The position numbers were made by a program, and so were the translations under genes. DNA of 34,412 nt from JBFXAM01 sp050184295 (lineage in GTDB: Bacteria; Planctomycetota; Phycisphaerae; UBA1845; Fen-1342): assembly GCA_050184295.1 (NCBI GenBank), contig JBFXAM010000043.1, positions 1 through 34,412 of the forward strand. Direction: 5' to 3'. The number at the start of each line of letters is the position of its first letter. The first letter of the stretch is position 1. This document shows positions 6,747 through 14,885 of this stretch, in pieces. The notes beneath the pieces are model-generated. The model was not told the origin of the DNA, searched no databases, and was given only the letters and a program-made list of their open reading frames with translations.

Positions 6747-8537
6747 ATGCGTTCCGGACTCCTGCTCTTCACGCTGGCCGGTCTCATGCTGGTCGGTGGC
6801 GGGGCGCGCCTGGTCTACATCGAACGCACCGAAGGCGAGGCGCTTCGTCAGACCCAACTCCGCCAGAGCACAGCCACGCTCGTGATTCCCGCGCAGCGCG
6901 GCGACATTCTCGATTCGCGCGGGCGCGTGCTCGCCGGCAGCACGCGCTTGCCGTCGGTCTATGTGGATCCCTCGTGCGTCGACGATCCGCGCTTCGCGTG
7001 CTACAGCGTCGCGCCCGTGCTCGGGCTCGACGCGGCGCAACTCGAGCGCGACCTGCGCCGGGCCCAGACGCCCACCGACGAACAGCCGGGCGGCAGCCGA
7101 TTCCTGTGGATCAAACGCGAAATCACCAACGGCGAGCTCGATGCCTTCAACCTGGTCCGCCAGACGCGTCAGCTCGGCGCGTTCGGCGTGCAATACGAGC
7201 CGAAGCGCGTCTACCCGTGCGGGCGGCTGGCGGCGCAGGTGCTGGGTTTCGTGCGGGCCGAGTACAAGGGGCTCGCCGGGATCGAGCACGCGTTTGAAGA
7301 GCAGCTTCGGGGAACACCGGGGCAACGCCGTTACACCGTCGACGTGCGCCGCCGCAAGCTCCGCCAGCACGCCGAGGACTATACGCCGCCGCGCGACGGC
7401 GCGAGCGTGGTGCTGACGATCGACGCGTACATTCAGCAGCGCGCGGAGCACTGGCTGCGCGACGCGGTCACGACGCACAAGGCTGCGTGGGGCGCGTGCG
7501 TCGTGATGGATCCGCAGACCGGCGAAGTACTCGCGATGGCGAGCGTGCCGGATTTCGATCCGGCCGATCCGTTTCCCGGCGCGCGCGGCGAGCTGCGCGA
7601 CGCAGACCTGGAGCGCACGCGCAACCGCGCGATTGCGGACCAGTTCGAGCCCGGCAGCATCTTCAAACCCTTCGTCGCGTCGCTCGCGCTCGAAGAGGGC
7701 CTGACCCGCATCGGCGAGAACTTCGCGATCAACGGCCCGACGCGCGTGTTCGGCGGGCGCACGATTCACGACACGCATCCCTACGGAGCGCTGCTCTTCG
7801 AGGAGATCATCAGCAAGTCGAGCAACATCGGCATGGCGCTGCTCGGCACGCGCTGCGGCAACCCGCGCCTGCACCGCTATGTTCGCAGCTTCGGCTTCGG
7901 CGATCCGACCGGCATCACGCTGCCCGGCGAGGCGAGCGGAAAGGTCCGCGACATCGCCGTCTGGGGCCCGTTCTCGACGCAGTCCGTGCCGTTCGGGCAG
8001 GAACTCAGCGTCACTTCGATCCAGGTCGCGACCGCGTTCAGCGTGTTCAGCAACGGCGGCGTACTCTACCGGCCGCGAATCGTCCGCGGCCTCATCGGCC
8101 CCGACGGGATCGCCTTGTTCGACGATTCGGCGCCCGTTCCGGTCCGTCGTGTGCTCGCGGAACAGACCGCGCGGGAGTTTCGCCTCAAGGCGCTCGCGCA
8201 GACCGTGATCTCGGGCACCGGCAAGAACGCGGCGCTGAAGGACCACCAGGTCTTCGGCAAGACCGGCACCGCCGAGATCGCCGACCCGCGGCTCGGTTAT
8301 CTCCCGGGACAGTATGTCGGCTCATTCGTCGGCGGCGCGCCGTCGGATCACCCACGGGTCGTCGCGGTCGTGTCGATCTACCGCCCGTCGGCCGGCAAGT
8401 ACTACGGCGGCACGGTCGCGGCGCCCGCAGCGCGCGAGATCATCGCCGACGTGCTCGCGTACATGCACGTCCCGCCGCAGCGCGACATGCCGCTGCCGCC
8501 GAGCCTGAGCGCGCGGGCGGCCGCGGATCGCGACTGA
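6747..8537 (+). CDS. ftsI: Class B penicillin-binding protein / FtsI-type peptidoglycan transpeptidase
   Basis: This 596-residue protein is the DD-transpeptidase that cross-links septal peptidoglycan, anchored in the membrane with its catalytic domain outside. An N-terminal membrane segment (about 4-22) is followed by the PBP dimerisation domain, with RGDILDSRGRVLA at 51-63. The transpeptidase motifs are complete: SIFK with nucleophile Ser304 (304-307), SSN (358-360) and KTGT (505-508). There is no PASTA domain. Position between the ftsL-like gene and murE supports FtsI over an elongation PBP2. It starts 96 bases after the ftsL-like stop, with only a weak ribosome site. Many Planctomycetia have lost this gene, so its presence argues for a lineage that divides with FtsW/FtsI. 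Confidence 0.95.
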   Translation: MRSGLLLFTLAGLMLVGGGARLVYIERTEGEALRQTQLRQSTATLVIPAQRGDILDSRGRVLAGSTRLPSVYVDPSCVDDPRFACYSVAPVLGLDAAQLERDLRRAQTPTDEQPGGSRFLWIKREITNGELDAFNLVRQTRQLGAFGVQYEPKRVYPCGRLAAQVLGFVRAEYKGLAGIEHAFEEQLRGTPGQRRYTVDVRRRKLRQHAEDYTPPRDGASVVLTIDAYIQQRAEHWLRDAVTTHKAAWGACVVMDPQTGEVLAMASVPDFDPADPFPGARGELRDADLERTRNRAIADQFEPGSIFKPFVASLALEEGLTRIGENFAINGPTRVFGGRTIHDTHPYGALLFEEIISKSSNIGMALLGTRCGNPRLHRYVRSFGFGDPTGITLPGEASGKVRDIAVWGPFSTQSVPFGQELSVTSIQVATAFSVFSNGGVLYRPRIVRGLIGPDGIALFDDSAPVPVRRVLAEQTAREFRLKALAQTVISGTGKNAALKDHQVFGKTGTAEIADPRLGYLPGQYVGSFVGGAPSDHPRVVAVVSIYRPSAGKYYGGTVAAPAAREIIADVLAYMHVPPQRDMPLPPSLSARAAADRD

Positions 8538-8646
8538 GGGGACGCCGGCGTGCGCGGTCGAAGGCGCGGCGGCTCGCACGCCCGACGGGTTTCGCCGGCC
8601 GCTCGCGGACATGCACGCGGCGCGGCGGAGGAAGGAAGCTGACGGG

Positions 8647-10131
8647 ATGAGCGAAGGCCGACTGCTGACGGAGTTGCTCGGTGGGTTGGTCGACGAGCCC
8701 GCGCTCGCTGCCGTGCGCGACATCCGTGTCTCGGCGATCTGCGAAGATTCGCGGCGGGTCACGCCGGGCGCGCTCTTCTTCGCACTCCGCGGCGTTGGCG
8801 CCGATGGTCGTCGTTTCGTGGCCGACGCGGTGGCGCGCGGTGCGGCGGCAGTGGTCGGCGAGGGGCTCGACGCGAGCGAGCGTTCGGCGCTGATCTCGAC
8901 GCCGGACGCGCGGCGCATGCTGGCGCACGTCGCGGCGCGGTGGCATGGGCTCGACGCGGGCCCGCCGCTGCTGCTCGGCGTCACGGGCACGAATGGCAAG
9001 AGCACGACGGCGATCATGGTGCGCTCGATCGCGCAGGCGGCGGGTCACAAGTGCGCGCTGATCGGCACCGTGTATTACGACCTGTGTTCGCGCGTCGTCG
9101 CGGCTGAAATGACCACACCCGGGCCGCTTCAACTGGCGGAGTATCTCCGCACCGCCCGCGACGCTGGGGCCGCGTTCGCGGCGATGGAGGTTTCCAGCCA
9201 CGCCCTGGACCAGCGCCGCACCGACGGACTCACGTTCCGCGCCGCAGCGTTCACGAACCTGACCGGCGATCATCTGGACTATCACGGCACGTTCGAGAAT
9301 TACCGCGACGCCAAAGCGCGGCTGTTCGAGCAGTTGCCCGCGAGCGCGGCGGCGGTGGTGAATTGCGACGACGCGCACCACGAGCACATGATCCGCGCGA
9401 CCGCGGCGCGCGTGTTGAAGTTCTCGCTCCGCGGGCCGGCGGATCTCAGCGCGACGATCGCGCGCGAGTCGATCGGCGGGACGACCTACCGCCTGCGGAT
9501 CGGCGATACGGAGCTCGTGCTCGAAAACGCCGTGGTGGGGCGGCACAACGTCTACAACGCGCTGACGGCTGCCGGGCTCGCGTGGGGTGCCGGCCTGCCG
9601 CTGGAGGCGATTGCGCGCGGCCTGCGCGCGGTGCGCAACGTGCCGGGTCGCCTGCAGCGCGTCCCCGTCGGACTGCCCGCAGACGTCTTCGTCGACTACG
9701 CGCACACCGACGACGCACTCCTCAACGTCCTCGCCGTGCTTAAGCCGCTCACACGCCGTCGCCTGATCGTCGTGTTCGGCTGCGGCGGCGACCGCGACAA
9801 AACCAAGCGGCCGCGCATGGCGCAAGCGGTCGGGCGGTTCGCCGATGGAATTCTCGTAACCAGCGACAATCCGCGGACGGAGGATCCGGACGCGATCATC
9901 CGCGAGATTCTCGCCGGCTTCGACGCCGCGACGCGCCGCCGCGTGTGTGTCGAACCGGACCGTCGGGCGGCGATTCACGCCGCGCTGGCGGGTGCGAGAG
10001 AAGGCGACGTCGTGCTCATTGCCGGCAAGGGTCACGAAAACTACCAGATCGTCGGCACGGAGAAGCTGCCGTTCGACGACGTGGCGGTTGCGATCGCGGC
10101 CGGGGCTTCGCTCGCGGGGGCGCCGGCATGA
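8647..10131 (+). CDS. murE: UDP-MurNAc-L-alanyl-D-glutamate--meso-diaminopimelate ligase
   Basis: MurE adds the third residue of the peptidoglycan stem peptide in the cytoplasm, using ATP. From ATG 8647 it has 494 residues, as expected. The ATP loop is GVTGTNGKSTT (111-121), with Ser where most MurE have Thr. Other Mur-ligase motifs are TGDHLDYHGTFENY, DYAHTDDAL, GCGGDRDKTKR and AGKGHENYQ. DNPR at 407-410 is the signature for meso-diaminopimelate rather than lysine. A purine-rich ribosome site, GGAGGAAGGAAG, ends about 8 bases before 8647 and decides this start over an in-frame ATG at 8611. It overlaps murF by four bases (ATGA). Confidence 0.96.
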   Translation: MSEGRLLTELLGGLVDEPALAAVRDIRVSAICEDSRRVTPGALFFALRGVGADGRRFVADAVARGAAAVVGEGLDASERSALISTPDARRMLAHVAARWHGLDAGPPLLLGVTGTNGKSTTAIMVRSIAQAAGHKCALIGTVYYDLCSRVVAAEMTTPGPLQLAEYLRTARDAGAAFAAMEVSSHALDQRRTDGLTFRAAAFTNLTGDHLDYHGTFENYRDAKARLFEQLPASAAAVVNCDDAHHEHMIRATAARVLKFSLRGPADLSATIARESIGGTTYRLRIGDTELVLENAVVGRHNVYNALTAAGLAWGAGLPLEAIARGLRAVRNVPGRLQRVPVGLPADVFVDYAHTDDALLNVLAVLKPLTRRRLIVVFGCGGDRDKTKRPRMAQAVGRFADGILVTSDNPRTEDPDAIIREILAGFDAATRRRVCVEPDRRAAIHAALAGAREGDVVLIAGKGHENYQIVGTEKLPFDDVAVAIAAGASLAGAPA

Positions 10132-11558
10132 CGCTCGGGTCGCTGGCCGACGTTGCGAGCGCGATCCACGCCGCGGCGCCGTGGGGGGCGGAGTGGACGC
10201 CGGTCGGCGGCGTCTCCACCGATTCGCGCACGGCCGGCCCCGGCGACCTGTTCTTTGCGCTGCGGGGACCGAACTTCGACGGTCACATGTACGTCGCGGA
10301 CGCGCTGCGTCGCGGGGCGTGCGCCGCAGTCGTCTCCTGGACGACAGCGGCGGTGGTCGCCAATACGCTGGCCGCGCAGGGCATGTGCGGCCCCGCGTTG
10401 CTGCACGTCGCCGACCCCCAAGCGGCGCTCGCGGCGCTCGCGGCGTGGCGCCGCGTGCGCCTCGCGGCGCAGGTCATCGCCGTCATCGGCAGCAACGGCA
10501 AGACCACCACCAAGGAGCTGCTCGCGCACGTGCTGGCATGCCGGCGGCGCGGACGCGCTTCGCCGAAGAGCTTTAACAACGCGATCGGTGTGCCGGTCAC
10601 CCTGCTCTCGGCCAGGGACGACGACGAGTTCCTGGTCGTGGAGATCGGCACGAACGCGCCAGGCGAGATCGAAGCGCTGGGGCTGATCGCGCAGCCCGAC
10701 GTCGCGCTCCTGACGAGCATCGGCGAAGAACACCTCGAAGGCCTTCGCGATCTCGCCGGCGTCGCGACGGAGGAATGCTCGATACTGCGTACGCTGCGCC
10801 CCGGCGGGTTCGTCGCTGCCAACGTCGATTCGCCGCTCGTCGAACCCCACTTGCGCGGCGCGGGTGTGGCGGCGACGACGTTCGGGTTCGCGGCGCACGC
10901 CGACGCGCGTGTGAGCGACGTGCGCTACGAGCCGCCGTGGCTGCGCTTTCGCGTGCGCGACCGCGGTGAGTATCGTCTGCCGCTGCCCGGCGCGCACCAC
11001 GCGTCGAACGCGGCGGGCGTGATCGCGATCGCGGAGCGCATGGGAGTTTCGCGCGCGGAGATCGCGGCCCGCTTCGCGACCTTCGTCCCGCCGCCGATGC
11101 GCACAGAGGTCCTGCACGCCGGCGGCGTCACGCTGATCAATGACGCGTACAATGCCAACCCGGCGAGCGTCGCGGCGGCGCTGGCGATGCTTGCCGACTA
11201 TCCGTGCCGCGGGCGCCGCGTGTTGGTGCTTGGAGCGATGCGCGAGCTGGGCGACCAGACCGTCGCGCTGCACGACGAGCTGGCCCGGCAAGTCGCGGCG
11301 GCGCCGGTTGAGCTGGTCGTGCTGGTCGGCGACGCCGTCCCGTGGATGTACGACCGGATCGCCGGCGCCCGCGTCGATGGGGCGGAGGCCCTGGTCGGCG
11401 TGTCCACGCCGGTCGAGGCTGCCGCCGTGCTCGCCGCTCGGCTGTGCGAAGGTGATGTCGTGTTGCTGAAAGCCTCGCGCTCGGTTGCGCTCGAGGCGCT
11501 GGTCGAGCCGCTGAAGGCGAAGCTGACGCCGGCCCCGGCGGCGTCGACGAGTTCCTGA
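10128..11558 (+). CDS. murF: UDP-MurNAc-tripeptide--D-alanyl-D-alanine ligase
   Basis: MurF adds D-Ala-D-Ala to the UDP-MurNAc-tripeptide, completing the pentapeptide precursor. From ATG 10128 it has 476 residues. Motifs visible: STDSRTAGPGDLFFAL near the start, the ATP loop VIGSNGKTTTKELL (GSNGKTTT at 121-128), NNAIGVPVTLL, EIGTNAPGEIEAL, INDAYNANPAS and LGAMRELGDQ. The start lies in an ATGA overlap with the murE stop, which implies translational coupling. The frame is open further upstream inside murE, but that part is not conserved. mraY follows after four bases. Confidence 0.96.
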   Translation: MTLGSLADVASAIHAAAPWGAEWTPVGGVSTDSRTAGPGDLFFALRGPNFDGHMYVADALRRGACAAVVSWTTAAVVANTLAAQGMCGPALLHVADPQAALAALAAWRRVRLAAQVIAVIGSNGKTTTKELLAHVLACRRRGRASPKSFNNAIGVPVTLLSARDDDEFLVVEIGTNAPGEIEALGLIAQPDVALLTSIGEEHLEGLRDLAGVATEECSILRTLRPGGFVAANVDSPLVEPHLRGAGVAATTFGFAAHADARVSDVRYEPPWLRFRVRDRGEYRLPLPGAHHASNAAGVIAIAERMGVSRAEIAARFATFVPPPMRTEVLHAGGVTLINDAYNANPASVAAALAMLADYPCRGRRVLVLGAMRELGDQTVALHDELARQVAAAPVELVVLVGDAVPWMYDRIAGARVDGAEALVGVSTPVEAAAVLAARLCEGDVVLLKASRSVALEALVEPLKAKLTPAPAASTSS

Positions 11559-11562
11559 CCCG

Positions 11563-12732
11563 ATGCTGTATCACTTCTTCCACTGGCTGACCGGCGGCAA
11601 CACGGGCTATGCCTACGCGGACCCGCTCTTTCGAGGCGTCTGCGCCATCCTGATCGCGTTCGCGATGGTGTGGCTGCTCGGGCCGCGCGTCATCCGCACG
11701 CTGATCCGCCTGAAAATCGGCGACCGTCCCGAGTTTGACCACGAGACGCTCAACAAGCTCACGCAGGGCAAGAAGAACACGCCCACCATGGGCGGACTGC
11801 TGATCGTCGTCGCGATCGCCGTCGCCGTCTTGATGCTCGCCGACCTCGGCAGCTTCTATGTGCGCATGGCGCTGGTGTGTCTCGTGTGGCTGGCACTGCT
11901 CGGCGGCGTCGACGACTGGCTGAAGCTGACCGCGGACCGCCGCGCCGGCACCCGCGACGGTCTGCGTCTGTGGGAGAAGCTCGTTTTTCAGATCGCGCTC
12001 GGGGCGCTGCTCGCGTTCTTCATCCTCAAGACCGGCCAGGCGAAGGCCGAGCAGGACCGGTTCTTCACGGTCGATACGCGCTACAGTCCCTATTACAACG
12101 TGCTCAGCATCCCGTTCTACAAAGGCGAGAAGATCGGCGACTATTATGGCGTCGCGCTCGCGGCGCCGGTGTTCGCGGTGATCGCGGTCATTGTCATCGC
12201 GGGCACGTCGAACGCCGTGAACCTGACCGACGGAATGGACGGGCTGGCGAGCGGCTGCATCGTGCTGACGGCGCTCGCGTTCATGGTGCTCGCGTATGTC
12301 GTCGGAAGCCCCGCGCTCTCGGAACAGCTGCTCTTCTATCACATCAGCGGCGCCGGCGAACTCGCGATTCTCTGCGGCGCCATCGTCGGCGCGTGCCTGG
12401 GATTCCTCTGGTACAACGGCTACCCGGCCCAGGTCTTCATGGGCGACACCGGCTCGCTTCCGCTCGGCGGGCTGATCGGCTATGTCGCCATCGTGACGCG
12501 CCAGGAATTGATGCTGCTGATCGTCGGCGGCGTCTTCGTGATCGAGGCCGTCTCGGTGCTGATCCAGATTTTCTATTACAAAGGCACCGGCGGAAAGCGC
12601 TTCTTTCGCTGCGCCCCGCTGCATCACCACTTCCACCTCGGCGGGTGGTCGGAGACCCAGGTCGTGATGCGCTTCTGGCTGCTCGCGGCCCTGTTCGCGA
12701 CCTTCGGGCTCGCGACGCTCAAGCTGAGGTGA
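11563..12732 (+). CDS. mraY: Phospho-N-acetylmuramoyl-pentapeptide-transferase
   Basis: MraY is the integral membrane enzyme that transfers phospho-MurNAc-pentapeptide to undecaprenyl phosphate, making lipid I. The 389-residue protein is hydrophobic with about ten membrane helices. Diagnostic motifs are the Asp pair GGVDDWLKL (Asp117/118), NLTDGMDGLASG (around 221-232), FMGDTGSLPLGGLIG and PLHHHFHLGGW near the C-terminus. It is slightly longer than the usual 320-360 residues, with inserted sequence around residues 150-195 (QAKAEQDRFFTVDTRYSPYY). It starts four bases after murF and ends two bases before ftsW. No murD lies between them, unlike E. coli. Confidence 0.96.
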   Translation: MLYHFFHWLTGGNTGYAYADPLFRGVCAILIAFAMVWLLGPRVIRTLIRLKIGDRPEFDHETLNKLTQGKKNTPTMGGLLIVVAIAVAVLMLADLGSFYVRMALVCLVWLALLGGVDDWLKLTADRRAGTRDGLRLWEKLVFQIALGALLAFFILKTGQAKAEQDRFFTVDTRYSPYYNVLSIPFYKGEKIGDYYGVALAAPVFAVIAVIVIAGTSNAVNLTDGMDGLASGCIVLTALAFMVLAYVVGSPALSEQLLFYHISGAGELAILCGAIVGACLGFLWYNGYPAQVFMGDTGSLPLGGLIGYVAIVTRQELMLLIVGGVFVIEAVSVLIQIFYYKGTGGKRFFRCAPLHHHFHLGGWSETQVVMRFWLLAALFATFGLATLKLR

Positions 12733-12734
12733 CG

Positions 12735-14057
12735 ATGACGGCGTCCTCAACTTTCTCCGCACAGCTCCACGACGCGCCGCGGCGCGCTTCGCGCACCAGC
12801 CCCGTGTGCGATGACGCCGCCGCGGACGCCGCCCGGGCGTGGTCCGCCGCCGGCAACGTCATTTTCCTGGTCGGGCTGTTGATGGCCGTCGGGGTTGCGA
12901 TGGTGTACTCCGCGTCGGTGACGCTGCGCGGCTCGGAGTTCTCGTGGCACAACTGGTGGGGCTCGCCGCTGCGTCAGAGCATCTTCGCGTTCGTCGGCTT
13001 TCTCGCGATGCTCGTGGCGGCGCACCTCGACTACCGCACGCTCGCGTGGCGCGGCCCGCGCGACGGCTGGCGCGCCGGCACGCTCGTCGGTCTCGCGGTC
13101 CTGCTCATCGTCGCCGGGCTCGTGCTGCCCGACGAGAACACCAGCCGGCTCGGCGGGCAGCGCTCGCTCGGCTTCCACGTCGGCGGCCTGTCGGTCAGCT
13201 TTCAGCCGGCCGAGTTTGCCAAGGTCGCGCTCGTCGTGGGACTCGCGGCGCTGCTCACGCGACCGTCGCTCCGCGCGCTCGCGACGCAGGCCCCGCGCCG
13301 CACCGGCCGCAATGCCGACGCCCGCCGGCGACCCGCGAAGCTCCCACTGGCGCAGGCTGTTCTGCCGGCGCTCGGCCTCGGCGGACTGCTCGTCGGACTC
13401 ACCGGTATTGCGGACTTCGGCACCGCCGCGCTCATGGGCACGGTGCTCTTCTGCATCCTGCTCGCCGCCGGCGCGCGCTACACGCACCTCGGCGCTTTGT
13501 TCCTGATCGGCGTGCTGGCCGCCGGCGCGCTGCTCTGGATGGAGCCGTACCGCGTCGAGCGGCTCCAGGCGTTCCTGATCCATAGCGAGGACACGCGCGG
13601 CAAGGCGTATCAGGTCACGCAATCGCTGCTCGCGATCGGGTCGGGTGGCTGGTGGGGGCGCGGGCTCGGCGCCGGTGTGCAGAAGTACGGCTATCTGCCG
13701 CAGGACAACAACGACTTCATCCTGGCGACGATTTGCGAGGAGCTCGGCGTCGCGGGGGCGCTGGCGATCGTGGGTGTGTTTCTCCTGCTGCTTTGGCAGG
13801 GCTGGCGCATTTCGCGGCTCGCGCCGGACTCGTTCGGCCGCCTGCTCGCGATCGGGTTGACGCTGGCGCTGTGTCTTCAGGCGGCGTTCAACGTCGGCGT
13901 GGTCACGCATGCGCTGCCGACCAAGGGCATCTCGTTGCCGTTCGTCTCCGCCGGCGGCTCGGGCGTGATCTTTCTTGGCATCGCCGCCGGCCTGCTGGCG
14001 TCGGTCGGGCGGACACGCGCCGCGCTCGCCACGCTGCCGGACGACCAAACCGGATAG
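12735..14057 (+). CDS. ftsW: Peptidoglycan glycosyltransferase FtsW
   Basis: FtsW is the SEDS-family polymerase that makes septal glycan strands from lipid II together with FtsI. The 440-residue protein has a cytoplasmic tail of about 38 residues and then about ten membrane helices. SEDS signatures are present: SFQPAEFAKVALV, GRGLGAGVQKYGYLPQ followed by DNNDFILATICEELG, and PTKGISLPFVSAGGSG near the C-terminus. A basic loop (RRTGRNADARRRPAKL, about residues 195-210) sits between helices. ATG 12735 starts two bases after the mraY stop. The cluster ends here; the next plus-strand gene is unrelated. FtsW is preferred over RodA because of the dcw context. Confidence 0.95.
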   Translation: MTASSTFSAQLHDAPRRASRTSPVCDDAAADAARAWSAAGNVIFLVGLLMAVGVAMVYSASVTLRGSEFSWHNWWGSPLRQSIFAFVGFLAMLVAAHLDYRTLAWRGPRDGWRAGTLVGLAVLLIVAGLVLPDENTSRLGGQRSLGFHVGGLSVSFQPAEFAKVALVVGLAALLTRPSLRALATQAPRRTGRNADARRRPAKLPLAQAVLPALGLGGLLVGLTGIADFGTAALMGTVLFCILLAAGARYTHLGALFLIGVLAAGALLWMEPYRVERLQAFLIHSEDTRGKAYQVTQSLLAIGSGGWWGRGLGAGVQKYGYLPQDNNDFILATICEELGVAGALAIVGVFLLLLWQGWRISRLAPDSFGRLLAIGLTLALCLQAAFNVGVVTHALPTKGISLPFVSAGGSGVIFLGIAAGLLASVGRTRAALATLPDDQTG

Positions 14058-14284
14058 TCGCCGCCGCGCGTGCGCGATTGTCCGCGCGCCCGGTCGTCCG
14101 ATCGCACGGGCGCCGCGGTGCGTGAATTCCGCTCCGTTCGTTATCGGCCCGGCGTCCGTTCGCTTGCCCTGCGCGGACTCGTTTGGAATGTTCCCCAAGG
14201 GGACCGGCATGCCTTCGCCGCCGGCACCGCGCGCTCGCGCGTGCGGCGTGCGAATCGGGACCGGACCTCGGCAGGGGGATTCGT

Positions 14285-14806
14285 ATGCTGCGCGCTCGTA
14301 CGCTGTTGATGGCGGCCGCGTTCGGAGTCGCGATGGAACTGCTCGCGCTGTCGCCGCGGGCGCTCGGCGCTCCGCGCAAGTGCCTCGAATCAATTCACGA
14401 CCCGCCGCCGGCCATTGTGGCGCCGCCGCTGGTCGATGGCCGCGGCGCGGTCGACTGGCCGGCGCTGCTGAATCGGTTTGGTCCTGGCGTTTTCGGCGGA
14501 CTGGAAACGATGTTCCCGCCGCCGACGCTCGACGTCGCGGCGCTCGCGTCCACCAACGAGCCTCCGGCGGACGCACCACACGCCCCCGTGCGCCTGGCGG
14601 CGGACATCCGCGACGCGGCGGCGCTGGCGTCCGGCCCGCCGCAGGCCGCCACCTGGTTTTCAGCGACCCACGACACACCCGCGATGCTGGTCATCCCCGA
14701 ACCCGGCATGAGTGTGCTGATTCTCGCGGGCAGCGTGATGGCGTTCGCGCGCGGCGGCGGCCGGAACGCCGCGCGGCTCTCGCGCGCGTCGCGCCCGGGC
14801 GCCTGA
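14285..14806 (+). CDS. Small exported protein with PEP-CTERM-like C-terminus
   Basis: This 173-residue protein has a signal peptide (about 1-28, LLMAAAFGVAMELLALSP ending ALGA) and a C-terminal VIPEPGMSVLILAGSVMAFAR, i.e. PEP (138-140), a hydrophobic stretch and basic residues. That is the PEP-CTERM sorting pattern, which an exosortase would cleave. The tail after the helix is longer than typical (about 17 residues), so the match is imperfect. The middle is Pro/Ala-rich without a known domain. AGGGGG lies about 6 bases upstream of ATG 14285 and fixes the start. It stands alone, convergent with the glycosyltransferase gene. Function unknown. Confidence 0.68.
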   Translation: MLRARTLLMAAAFGVAMELLALSPRALGAPRKCLESIHDPPPAIVAPPLVDGRGAVDWPALLNRFGPGVFGGLETMFPPPTLDVAALASTNEPPADAPHAPVRLAADIRDAAALASGPPQAATWFSATHDTPAMLVIPEPGMSVLILAGSVMAFARGGGRNAARLSRASRPGA

Positions 14807-14885
14807 CGATTCCCAGGGGTGGCGGCTTTCCGCTCGTGCTCCAGCGAAGCAAGGCGGGCGCGAACGCCCCACCCCGACGCTGGTG

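Noticed and set aside
6018..8246. Long minus-strand open frame (742 codons) opposite the LysM, ftsL-like and ftsI genes
   Set aside because: It is antisense to genes with complete catalytic motifs. Long antisense frames are expected at this GC content, and its translation is Arg/Ala/His-rich with no domain.
12747..14678. Minus-strand open frame (643 codons) across ftsW and the small PEP-CTERM gene
   Set aside because: Low-complexity Arg/Gly/Glu translation opposite two supported plus-strand genes.
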